DNA of 64,000 nt from Nocardioides sp. GY 10127 (GTDB lineage: Bacteria > Actinomycetota > Actinomycetes > Propionibacteriales > Nocardioidaceae), in the NCBI RefSeq assembly GCF_004919085.1, contig NZ_STGL01000005.1:496001-560000 (forward strand), in the 5' to 3' direction. Below are positions 25,558 through 33,449 of this stretch, one piece after another. The first letter of the stretch is position 1; each line of letters begins with the position of its first letter. Below the pieces are notes generated by a model. The model saw only the letters and a program-made list of their open reading frames with translations, did no database searches and was not told the DNA's origin. A program made the position numbers and the translations under genes.

Positions 25558-25595
25558 AGCCCCCGCACCGGCGCACGCCGTCCGGTGCGGGGGCT
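25558..25595 (+). terminator. 14-bp hairpin after the chemoreceptor gene
   Basis: AGCCCCCGCACCGG (25558-25571) pairs perfectly with CCGGTGCGGGGGCT (25582-25595), loop 10 nt, about 100 nt after the stop. The 49-nt dispersed palindrome follows at once; the pair may act in both directions between convergent genes. Confidence 0.7.
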
Positions 25596-25601
25596 CGTGC
25601 G

Positions 25602-25650
25602 TGATCGGGGTGGACGCGGTGCACGAGAGGCACCGCATCCACCCCGATCA
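25602..25650. repeat. Dispersed 49-nt palindrome, copy 2
   Basis: Arms of 21 nt (TGATCGGGGTGGACGCGGTG+C) with one mismatch and a 7-nt loop. The right arm here is the exact complement of the left arm at 5689-5709; the loops differ. Here it lies between convergent genes. Confidence 0.85.
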
Positions 25651-25687
25651 GCCGGTTCAGCCCGATCAGCCCCCCTCGGGCCGGGTG

Positions 25688-26377
25688 TCAGCCGACCTGG
25701 TCGAGCCCGAGGGCGTCGAGGATGTCGTCCTCGGCGTCGATGAGGTGCTGGCGCAGGAAGGCGTCGGCACCCTGCACGTCGCCGGACTCCAGCAGGACGA
25801 CGAGGGCGGTGTGGTTCTCCGCCTCGTCGTGGGCGTTGCGCCGGATGCGCTCGACCTGCGCGAGGGCGAGCTTGAGCTCCACCACCAGCGCCTCGGCCAT
25901 CGCCTGGAGGCGCGGCGAGCCGGTGAGGCCCACCAGGGAGAGGTGGAAGGCCAGGTGCCGCTCGTTGAGCTCCTGGTAGGACGCCCCGGCGGCGACGGCG
26001 CCCGTGTACGCCTCGAGGGTCTGGCGGACGCGGCGGCGCTGCGCGTCCGTGGCGAGCTCCCACCGGCGCACCCCGGCCCCCTCCAGCACCCAGCGGGCGC
26101 GGCAGACGTCGCGCACCGAGTCGGCCTCGGGCGTCGTCACGCTCACGCCGCGGTTCGGCTCGCGCGTGGCCAGGCCCTCGGCCACCAGCATGGTGAGCGC
26201 CTCGCGCACGGTGGGCCGGGAGACCCCCAGCGAGCCGGCCAGCGCGACCTCGCGCAGCGGGGTGCCGGACTCCAGCTCGCCGTCGAAGATCGCGCGGCGC
26301 AGCTCCGCGGCGACGCGGTCGACGGTGGAGGAGTGCTCCAGCCGCAGGGTGGCGAACTGCTCGGACACGGGGCTCAT
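25688..26377 (-). CDS. GntR/FadR-family (FCD domain) transcriptional regulator
   Basis: A 229-residue regulator with a winged-helix N-terminus (VAAELRRAIFDGELESGTPL, GVSRPTVREALTMLVAEGL) and an all-helical FCD ligand domain whose histidines (ELNERHLAFH, ENHTALV) usually bind a metal and a carboxylic acid. It diverges from the DDAH-type gene, with a strong palindrome between them, so it probably controls that gene and itself. ATG at 26377 abuts an AGGAAG sequence directly; GTG three codons later (26368) has better spacing and may be the true start. Confidence 0.88.
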   Translation of the reverse strand: MSPVSEQFATLRLEHSSTVDRVAAELRRAIFDGELESGTPLREVALAGSLGVSRPTVREALTMLVAEGLATREPNRGVSVTTPEADSVRDVCRARWVLEGAGVRRWELATDAQRRRVRQTLEAYTGAVAAGASYQELNERHLAFHLSLVGLTGSPRLQAMAEALVVELKLALAQVERIRRNAHDEAENHTALVVLLESGDVQGADAFLRQHLIDAEDDILDALGLDQVG

Positions 26378-26488
26378 CTTCCTACGAGGCGTCGCCGCCC
26401 CGGCGCGGGACGTGCGGGGGCGGACGGGTGGGTGCGGGTGCGGGTGTCGGGACTTGCAGGGACCAGGGTCCTGCCTCACACTGGCCGA

Positions 26489-26513
26489 TGTCAGATTGTC
26501 TGACAATCTGACA
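26489..26513. promoter_or_regulatory. 25-bp palindromic operator
   Basis: The element starts TGTCAGATTGTC and ends with its exact complement around a single central base, with the core TTGTCTGACAA typical of FCD-type GntR sites. It lies between the divergent regulator and DDAH genes, about 75 nt before the latter's start. Confidence 0.75.
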
Positions 26514-26585
26514 GATGTGACCGGCGTCATCCCGACGGCCGCCCCGACCCCCGATGTGCCCCCGACGCTCCCCAGGAGGACAGCC

Positions 26586-27575
26586 GTGAGCTCTGCCCGG
26601 AACCACCCCGCCCGCACCGCCGACCTGCACGCCGTCCCCGCGGCCGCGCCGCTCGCCGCGCAGCAGCCCGCCCAGCTGGCCTGGGGCCGGCACTACGCGG
26701 CCGTCCGGCCGGACCACTTCCGGGTCGAGTACGCCATCAACCCGTTCATGCACCTCGACGACCAGCCCGACCCGGCGCTCGCCCTCGAGCAGTGGGAGCG
26801 GATGGTGGCGACCCTGCGCGGCCTCGGCGCGCAGGTCGACGTCCTCGACCAGCGGCCGGACTCCCCGGACATGGTCTACGCGATGAACCTCGGGCTCGGC
26901 TACGTCGACGCCCGCGGCCACGACGCCATGGTGATGAGCCACATGCGCTACGCCGAGCGTCGGCACGAGACCCGGTCGGCGGAGCCGTTCTTCGCCGCGG
27001 CCGGCCGGGCCACCTCGTTCGTCGGCGCCGACGGCGTCGGCCCGCACCTGGAGGCCGGCGACGCGTTCGCGTTCGGCGACGCCCTCGTGGTCGGCTACGG
27101 CCCCCGGACCGAGGAGGACGCCCTGGCGCACCTCGCCCGCACCCTCGAGGTCCGCGTGCGCGGCCTGCGGATCACGCACCCCGGGATGTACCACCTCGAC
27201 CTGGCCTTCTGCCCGCTCGACGAGCGCCGCGCCCTGGTCTGCCCCTCCGCCCTCGACGGCCCGTCCGCCGACGCGCTGCTCGACCTCGTGCCCGAGCCGC
27301 TCGTGCTCACCGAGGCCGAGGCGCTGAGCACCTTCGCCGCCAACTCGGTGGTGGTCGGCCGCACGGTCGTCATGCCCGCCTGCCCGCCGCGCGTGCGCAC
27401 CCGCCTGGAGGAGTGGGGCTTCGAGGTCGTCATCGTCGAGGTCGGCGAGTTCCACAAGGGCGGTGGCTCCATCCGCTGCCTCACCAACCCGCTCGACGTC
27501 ACCGTCGGCCGCGACCTGCCGCGCGTCGAGGGCGGGGACGTCGTGCTGCCCGGTGCGGTGGAGGGCGTCGCCTGA
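26586..27575 (+). CDS. Dimethylarginine dimethylaminohydrolase/amidinotransferase-family protein
   Basis: A 329-residue guanidino-group-modifying enzyme. The catalytic His is in THPGMYHLDLAFCPLD and the nucleophilic Cys near the C-terminus in FHKGGGSIRCLTNPLD; the substrate-side NPFMHLDDQPD lies near the start. It should hydrolyse methylated arginine or arginine to citrulline, or transfer an amidino group. AGGAGG 8 nt before GTG fixes the start. The FCD-GntR regulator is encoded divergently, suggesting substrate-induced expression. Which guanidino compound it uses cannot be told from the sequence. Confidence 0.85.
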   Translation: MSSARNHPARTADLHAVPAAAPLAAQQPAQLAWGRHYAAVRPDHFRVEYAINPFMHLDDQPDPALALEQWERMVATLRGLGAQVDVLDQRPDSPDMVYAMNLGLGYVDARGHDAMVMSHMRYAERRHETRSAEPFFAAAGRATSFVGADGVGPHLEAGDAFAFGDALVVGYGPRTEEDALAHLARTLEVRVRGLRITHPGMYHLDLAFCPLDERRALVCPSALDGPSADALLDLVPEPLVLTEAEALSTFAANSVVVGRTVVMPACPPRVRTRLEEWGFEVVIVEVGEFHKGGGSIRCLTNPLDVTVGRDLPRVEGGDVVLPGAVEGVA

Positions 27576-27654
27576 CCCGCTGCTGACCCGCTGACCGGGC
27601 GCTCCTCACAGGCAGGCACAGCACCGGGCGAGGCGGTTCCTGGCCCCGTCTGCC

Positions 27655-27660
27655 TAGGGT
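27655..27660 (+). promoter_or_regulatory. -10 element of a probable leaderless promoter
   Basis: TAGGGT lies 7 nt before the GTG at 27668. This favours that start over an overlapping GTG at 27659. Confidence 0.45.
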
Positions 27661-27667
27661 GCCTGGC

Positions 27668-28264
27668 GTGTTCGGCAGCGAGTTCCCCGTCGGCGGCATC
27701 CCGGTGATGCTCGCCGGCATCGCCCTGACCGGGCTGCTGTGCCTGCTCGTGCGCCGGGCGCTGCGCGGCCGCGGGGAGGTCTTCTCCTGGTCGGTGGCGC
27801 TGCTGCTCTGGGCGATCGCCGTCATCGGGTTCGTGACCCTGCTGCCGACCAGCAGCGACACCGGCGTCGTCTACGCGGACGAGCGGCTGGCCGGCTGCTC
27901 GTGGGACATCGGCGGCCCGGCCCCCGACGGGTTCTGGATCTTCTCCGGCGGGCAGCGCCTGCTCAACACGGTGATCTTCGTGCCGGCCGGCGCGCTGTGG
28001 GCGCTGGCCGCGTGCCGCTGGCGGGCCGGCCGTGTCCTGGTCCCGCTCGGCCTGCTCGTGCTCGCCGGCTACTCGGCGCTCATCGAGTGGACCCAGCTCG
28101 AGGTCGCGAGCCTCAACCGGGCGTGCGACGTCACGGACGTCGTGGACAACAGCACGGGCGCGGCGATCGGGCTGGCGGCCGGCGTCCTGCTCGCCCTCCT
28201 GCTGCGACCGTGGCGCGAGCGCCCCGGGTGGGTGCCCGCCCACGGGGTCTCCCGCGCCGCCTGA
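27668..28264 (+). CDS. VanZ-like family membrane protein
   Basis: About 198 residues with four or five membrane helices. The family core is present: LLNTVIFVPAGALWALAA, YSALIEWTQLEVASLNRACD and TDVVDNSTGAAIGL, where the acidic residues facing the membrane are conserved. VanZ-like proteins are linked to low-level teicoplanin resistance and cell-wall physiology, but most chromosomal members have no assigned role. It stands alone between the DDAH and HisC-like genes. Confidence 0.8.
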   Translation: MFGSEFPVGGIPVMLAGIALTGLLCLLVRRALRGRGEVFSWSVALLLWAIAVIGFVTLLPTSSDTGVVYADERLAGCSWDIGGPAPDGFWIFSGGQRLLNTVIFVPAGALWALAACRWRAGRVLVPLGLLVLAGYSALIEWTQLEVASLNRACDVTDVVDNSTGAAIGLAAGVLLALLLRPWRERPGWVPAHGVSRAA

Positions 28265-28354
28265 CGGCCCCGCCTGATTGCCCCGCCTGAGAGCGGCGCC
28301 ACCCGGACGGGGCGACCGCCGGGCGAGGGCTTCGGCCGCGGGCCGAGTGCCTCC

Positions 28355-28360
28355 TATCCT
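28355..28360 (+). promoter_or_regulatory. -10 element of a probable leaderless promoter
   Basis: TATCCT ends 7 nt before the ATG of the aminotransferase gene. Confidence 0.5.
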
Positions 28361-28367
28361 GCGGCCC

Positions 28368-29459
28368 ATGAGCGACGAGGCCCGCCCCGCCACCCCGACC
28401 CCGCGCCCGCACCTGGCGCGCGTGCCCGCCTACGTGCCCGGCAAGCCGCCGGCCCCGCGGGAGGACCTGGTGACCTACAAGCTCTCCAGCAACGAGAACC
28501 CCTACCCGCCGCTGCCCGGCGTGATCGCCGCGGCGCACGAGGCGGTCGACACCATGAACCGGTACCCCGACATGGGCAACGGCGTGCTCTACGCCGGGCT
28601 CGCGGAGAAGCTGGGCGTGCCGGCGAGCCACCTGGCCGCGGGCACGGGCTCGGTGGCGCTGATCTACCAGCTCCTCACGGCGTTCTGCGAGCCCGGCGAC
28701 GAGGTCGTCTACCCGTGGCGCAGCTTCGAGGCCTACCCGATCGCGGTCTCCACGTGCGGCGCGGTCTCGGTGCAGGTGCCGCTCACCGCCGACGGCCGCC
28801 ACGACCTCGAGGCGATGCTCGCCGCCATCACGGACCGCACCCGGATCGTCATGGTCTGCACCCCGAACAACCCCACCGGCCCCTCGCTCACGCAGACCGA
28901 GCTCGACGCCTTCCTCGCCCGCGTGCCCTCGCACGTGGTGGCGGTCGTCGACGAGGCGTACCTGGAGTTCGTCCGGATGGACGACGCCGTGGACGGCATC
29001 GCCACCTACGCGCGGCACGAGAACGTCGTGCTCTTCCGCACCTTCTCGAAGGCCTACGGGCTGGCCGGCTTCCGGGTCGGCTACGCCGTGGCCCCCGAGC
29101 CGATCGCGGCCGCGCTGCGCAAGGTCTCGCTCCCCTTCGGCGTGAGCTCGGTGGCCCAGGTGGCCGCGGTCGCGTCGCTGGGTGCGGAGGAGGCGCTGCT
29201 CGAGCGCGTCGACGCCCTGGTGGCCGAGCGCGACCGTGTCGGCGACGCCCTCAAGGCGCAGGGCTGGGCGATCCCGGACGCCCAGGGCAACTTCGTGTGG
29301 TTCGGCCTCGGCGAGCGGACGCTGGAGCTCGCCGCGGCCTGCGAGGAGGCAGGCATCGTCGTGCGGCCGTTCGCGGGCGAGGGCTGCCGGGTGTCCATCG
29401 GCGAGCCCGAGGCCAACGACCGGCTGATCGAGGTCGCCGCGCGGTTCGTCCGCGGCTGA
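28368..29459 (+). CDS. Histidinol-phosphate/aromatic aminotransferase
   Basis: A 363-residue fold-type I PLP enzyme. It shows [15 protein letters not shown] near the start, the cofactor-side CTPNNPTGP, the Asp/Tyr pair in [10 protein letters not shown], and the Schiff-base lysine in [16 protein letters not shown]. The arginine in [13 protein letters not shown] binds the substrate carboxylate or phosphate. Because it lies outside any his operon, it may be the aromatic amino-acid aminotransferase (Pat/HisC2 type) rather than the histidine-pathway enzyme. It appears to be a leaderless, single-gene transcript. Confidence 0.85.
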   Translation: MSDEARPATPTPRPHLARVPAYVPGKPPAPREDLVTYKLSSNENPYPPLPGVIAAAHEAVDTMNRYPDMGNGVLYAGLAEKLGVPASHLAAGTGSVALIYQLLTAFCEPGDEVVYPWRSFEAYPIAVSTCGAVSVQVPLTADGRHDLEAMLAAITDRTRIVMVCTPNNPTGPSLTQTELDAFLARVPSHVVAVVDEAYLEFVRMDDAVDGIATYARHENVVLFRTFSKAYGLAGFRVGYAVAPEPIAAALRKVSLPFGVSSVAQVAAVASLGAEEALLERVDALVAERDRVGDALKAQGWAIPDAQGNFVWFGLGERTLELAAACEEAGIVVRPFAGEGCRVSIGEPEANDRLIEVAARFVRG

Positions 29460-29487
29460 CGGCGGCTGACGGCGTCGCCGGGCGCGG

Positions 29488-29620
29488 TCAGAGCCGGCCG
29501 GCGACCGCGAGGGCGACGACCCCGAACCGGACGGTGCGCCCGACGAGGCACAGGACGGCGAACAGCGACCGTCGCCGGCCCCGCGGCCCTGGACACCCCA
29601 CGGCAGCGCAGGCCTCGGGG
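29488..29620 (-). pseudogene. Possible C-terminal remnant of a membrane protein
   Basis: The minus strand can encode RRRSLFAVLCLVGRTVRFGV+VALAVAGRL and then stop, which resembles the last helix of SNARE-associated/DedA-like membrane proteins. Upstream of it the frame is proline/arginine-rich and not protein-like, so any gene here would be a decayed fragment. The rest of the roughly 300-nt gap between the aminotransferase and the amidoligase gene shows nothing else. Confidence 0.2.
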
Positions 29621-29755
29621 GGCCCGTGAGAGGCCGGCCGGAGGGGCCGGGAACGCACCCGAGACCCCGCCGGACCCGGGCACGCAGCGAGAATCACCGG
29701 GCAATTCGGTGAGATGGTGATGCCCTCGTAACGGTGACCGGGCAGTCTTGCCCCC

Positions 29756-32700
29756 ATGTCGATCAAGGTCGCCCTGGAGCACCGGACCACCTACGACTTC
29801 GCCGAGCCGGTGGGGGTGGGCCCGCACGTCGTCCGGCTGCGGCCCGCGCCGCACACCCGCACGCCGATCGACGCGTACTCGCTCAAGGTCGAGCCGGCCA
29901 ACCACTTCATCAACTGGCAGCAGGACGCGTTCGGCAACTGGCTGGCGCGGCTGGTCTTCCCGGAGAAGGTGAAGAAGCTCGACATCACGGTCGGCGTGGT
30001 CGCCGACATGATCACCATCAACCCCTTCGACTTCTTCGTCGAGGAGTACGCCGAGCACTTCCCGTTCGACTACACCGAGGAGCTCCGCAGCGACCTCGCC
30101 CCCTACCTGCGCCCCGTCGAGGACGCGGAGAAGGTGGACGCCTGGCGCGAGGCGCTGGACCTGCCCTCCGAGGGCGTGCGGACCGTCGACTTCCTGGCGC
30201 AGCTCAACGCCGCCGTGCAGGGCGAGATCGCCTACTCGGTGCGGATGGAGCCCGGCGTCCAGACCCCGGACCACACGCTGGCCAGCGCCATCGGCTCCTG
30301 CCGCGACTCCGCGTGGATGCTGGTGAGCCTGCTGCGCCAGTACGGCCTGGCGGCGCGGTTCGTCTCCGGCTACCTCGTCCAGCTGGCCGCCGACCAGGAG
30401 AGCCTGGACGGCCCGAGCGGCCCGGCCGAGGACTTCACCGACCTGCACGCGTGGACCGAGGTGTTCGTGCCGGGCGCCGGCTGGATCGGGCTGGACCCGA
30501 CGTCCGCCCTCTTCGCCGGCGAGGGCCACATCCCGCTCTCCGCCACCCCGCACCCGTCCTCGGCCGCGCCCATCGACGGCGCCACCGACAAGGTCGAGGT
30601 CGAGTTCTCCTACTCCAACACCGTCACCCGCGTCCACGAGGACCCGCGCGTCACCAAGCCCTACACCGACGAGGCGTGGGCCCGGGTGGACGCCGTGGGC
30701 CGGGCTGTGGACGCGCGCCTGGAGGCCGGCGACGTGCGCCTCACGATGGGCGGCGAGCCGACCTTCGTGGCGCTGGACGACCAGATCTCGGACGAGTGGA
30801 ACACCGACGCCGACGGCCCGCACAAGCGCGAGCTGGCCCGCACCCTGGCCGAGCGCCTGCGGAAGACGTACGCGGTGGGCGGGGTCGTCCACCGCGGCCA
30901 GGGCAAGTGGTACCCGGGCGAGCCGCTGCCCCGCTGGAACATCGCGCTCCAGTGGCGCACCGACGGCAAGCCGCTGTGGGGCGACCCCGCGCTGCTGGCC
31001 GAGCCGTGGGACACCTCCGGCGCCTTCGAGGACGCCCACGAGCGGGCCGAGAAGCTCGCGCAGCGGGTGACGCGGACGCTCGGCCTGCCGATCGAGCAGC
31101 TGCGGCCCGCCTACGAGGACCCGTTCCTCGCGCTGGCCGAGTCCGTGGCCCGCCCGCACGGCGAGCGGCCCGAGGTGGACCTGCTCGACCCCGAGCACGT
31201 CGACGCGCTGGTGGCCGCCGGCGAGGAGCTCCCGGCCCCGCACGTCCCGGTGGCCGACGCCCGCACCGCCCGCGAGCACCACGGGGTCGAGACCGACCCG
31301 GTGCGCGACTCCGACGCCGAGCCCGGCGCCAAGGGCCTGCGCGACCCCTCCGACCCCACCGACCCGCGGGCCCGCGCGGCCCGCGAGCGCGACGAGGAGC
31401 ACCCGGAGGAGCACCCGGACGAGGCCGCCGAGGCCGCCGAGGCCCCCGTGTCGATGGTCGACCGGCTCGACGCCGCCGGCCTCGAGCTCATCCAGCGCCT
31501 GGACGAGGCGGTGACCGAGCCGTCCGGCTGGGTCCTGCCCCTGACCCCGGGCGAGGAGTGGACCTCCCCGCAGTGGCGCCTGCGCCGCGGGCGCCTGGTG
31601 CTCACCCCGGGCACGAGCGCGGTCGGCCTGCGGCTGCCGCTGGACTCGGTCTCGTGGGTCGACCCCGAGCCCGACGACCAGCCGTCCTACCTCGAGGCCG
31701 GGGCGCCGCTGGAGCCCTCGGTCCCGGTCGTCCGCGTCTGCGCCCCGGACGGCGCGGCCACCACCGCCGTCGCCTTCGAGGCCCGCGACGGCCACGTGCA
31801 CGTCTTCCTCCCGCCGACCCAGCGGCTGGAGGAGTACGCCGACCTGCTGAAGATCATCGAGGTCGCGGCCCGCCGGCTGCGCCAGCCCGTCGTCCTCGAG
31901 GGCTACGGCCCGCCGCCGGACCCGCGCCTGACCAGCCTCACCGTCACCCCGGACCCGGGCGTCATCGAGGTCAACGTGCAGCCCACCCGCACCTGGGGCG
32001 AGCTGCGCGACCTCACCGAGACGCTCTACGACGAGGCCCGCCGCTCGCGGCTGACCACGGAGAAGTTCGACCTCGACGGGCTGCACACCGGCACCGGCGG
32101 CGGCAACCACCTCACGCTCGGCGGCCACCAGCCGGTGGACTCCCCGATGCTGCGCCGCCCCGACCTGCTGGTGAGCCTGCTGCGCTACTGGCAGCGGCAC
32201 CCCTCGCTGTCCTACCTGTTCAGCGGACGCTTCATCGGCCCGACCAGCCAGGCGCCGCGCTTCGACGAGGCGCGCCCGGAGGCCGTCTACGAGATGGAGA
32301 TCGCCTTCGCGGAGATCTCCCGGATCACCGACTCCCTGGCCTGGCAGGGCCTGGAGCCGCGCCCGTGGCTCGTCGACCGCGCCCTGCGGCACCTGCTCGT
32401 CGACCTCACCGGCAACACCCACCGCGCCGAGTTCTGCATCGACAAGATGTACAGCCCGGACTCCTCCCGCGGCCGCCTCGGCCTGCTGGAGCTGCGCGGG
32501 TTCGAGATGCCCCCGCACGCCCAGATGGCGCTGGTCCAGGCGCTGCTGGTGCGCAGCCTCGTGGCGATGTTCTGGGAGCGGCCGAACACCGACCCGCTGG
32601 TGCGCTGGGGCACGGGCCTGCACGAGCGGTTCCTGCTGCCGCAGGGCTGCATCGCCGACATCGCCGAGGTGGCGGCCGACCTGCGCGGCGCCGGCATCGC

Positions 32701-33352
32701 GTTCGAGGAGTCCTGGCTCGACCCGTTCACGGAGTTCCGCTTCCCGCGGATCGGCGTGGTCCGGGTGCCCACGACCCCGGGGCTGCGGCCCGAGCAGGGC
32801 GGCAACGCAGTGGAGCTGGAGCTGCGCCAGGCCATCGAGCCGTGGACCGTCCTGGGCGAGGAGGCGACCTCCGGCGGCACGAGCCGCTACGTCGACTCCT
32901 CGGTCGAGCGCGTCCAGGTCACCGTCCGCGACGCCGACCCCTCGCGCCACCTCGTCACGGTCAACGGCGTCCCCGTGCCGCTGGCGCCCACCGGCCGACC
33001 CGGCGAGTACTACGCCGGCGTCCGCTACCGGGCGTGGCAGCCGTGGTCCGCGCTGCACCCCTCGATCGGGGTGCACGCGCCGCTGCACGTCGACGTCGTC
33101 GACGCGTTCTCGCAGGTCAGCCTCGGTGGGGCGACCTACCACGTGGCGCACCCGGGCGGTCGCAACTATGACGTCCCGCCGGTCAACGCCAACGAGGCCG
33201 AGGCCCGTCGCCTCACCCGGTTCGCCCCGCGCGGGCACACCCCGGGCCTGCTGGACGTCGCGGCCATGCGCGAGACCGGCCGCCGCGCGGCGTCCGCCGA
33301 GACCCCGCACACGCTGGACCTGCGGCGCGTGCCGGGACCGCTCCTCACCTGA
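29756..33352 (+). CDS. Transglutaminase-like protein fused to DUF2126 (predicted amidoligase)
   Basis: A 1198-residue protein. The first 80 residues are the bacterial transglutaminase N-domain (LEHRTTYDFAEPVGVGPHVV). The papain-like transglutaminase core follows, with Cys at about 182 (GSCRDSAWMLV), His at about 232 (DLHAWTEVFVPG) and Asp in IGLDPTSALFAG. From about residue 310 the DUF2126 region begins (RLTMGGEPTFVALDD, GKWYPGEPLPRWNIALQWR) and fills the rest, interrupted by an acidic, disordered stretch around 520-560. DUF2126 has been predicted to be an amidoligase (Iyer and colleagues). So one chain could both form and break amide bonds. A CAGTCT hexamer lies 7 nt before the ATG. It heads the ATP-grasp/alpha-E/transglutaminase cluster. 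Confidence 0.9.
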   Translation: MSIKVALEHRTTYDFAEPVGVGPHVVRLRPAPHTRTPIDAYSLKVEPANHFINWQQDAFGNWLARLVFPEKVKKLDITVGVVADMITINPFDFFVEEYAEHFPFDYTEELRSDLAPYLRPVEDAEKVDAWREALDLPSEGVRTVDFLAQLNAAVQGEIAYSVRMEPGVQTPDHTLASAIGSCRDSAWMLVSLLRQYGLAARFVSGYLVQLAADQESLDGPSGPAEDFTDLHAWTEVFVPGAGWIGLDPTSALFAGEGHIPLSATPHPSSAAPIDGATDKVEVEFSYSNTVTRVHEDPRVTKPYTDEAWARVDAVGRAVDARLEAGDVRLTMGGEPTFVALDDQISDEWNTDADGPHKRELARTLAERLRKTYAVGGVVHRGQGKWYPGEPLPRWNIALQWRTDGKPLWGDPALLAEPWDTSGAFEDAHERAEKLAQRVTRTLGLPIEQLRPAYEDPFLALAESVARPHGERPEVDLLDPEHVDALVAAGEELPAPHVPVADARTAREHHGVETDPVRDSDAEPGAKGLRDPSDPTDPRARAARERDEEHPEEHPDEAAEAAEAPVSMVDRLDAAGLELIQRLDEAVTEPSGWVLPLTPGEEWTSPQWRLRRGRLVLTPGTSAVGLRLPLDSVSWVDPEPDDQPSYLEAGAPLEPSVPVVRVCAPDGAATTAVAFEARDGHVHVFLPPTQRLEEYADLLKIIEVAARRLRQPVVLEGYGPPPDPRLTSLTVTPDPGVIEVNVQPTRTWGELRDLTETLYDEARRSRLTTEKFDLDGLHTGTGGGNHLTLGGHQPVDSPMLRRPDLLVSLLRYWQRHPSLSYLFSGRFIGPTSQAPRFDEARPEAVYEMEIAFAEISRITDSLAWQGLEPRPWLVDRALRHLLVDLTGNTHRAEFCIDKMYSPDSSRGRLGLLELRGFEMPPHAQMALVQALLVRSLVAMFWERPNTDPLVRWGTGLHERFLLPQGCIADIAEVAADLRGAGIAFEESWLDPFTEFRFPRIGVVRVPTTPGLRPEQGGNAVELELRQAIEPWTVLGEEATSGGTSRYVDSSVERVQVTVRDADPSRHLVTVNGVPVPLAPTGRPGEYYAGVRYRAWQPWSALHPSIGVHAPLHVDVVDAFSQVSLGGATYHVAHPGGRNYDVPPVNANEAEARRLTRFAPRGHTPGLLDVAAMRETGRRAASAETPHTLDLRRVPGPLLT

Positions 33353-33449
33353 GGAGGGTGGCGGTGACTGCGGACGTGGGGTGCGTCGGCCGCGACCCGG
33401 CGGCGACGCCGACGGGCGTCGGAGGGCCGGGTCGGGTGAGAATGGCGCC

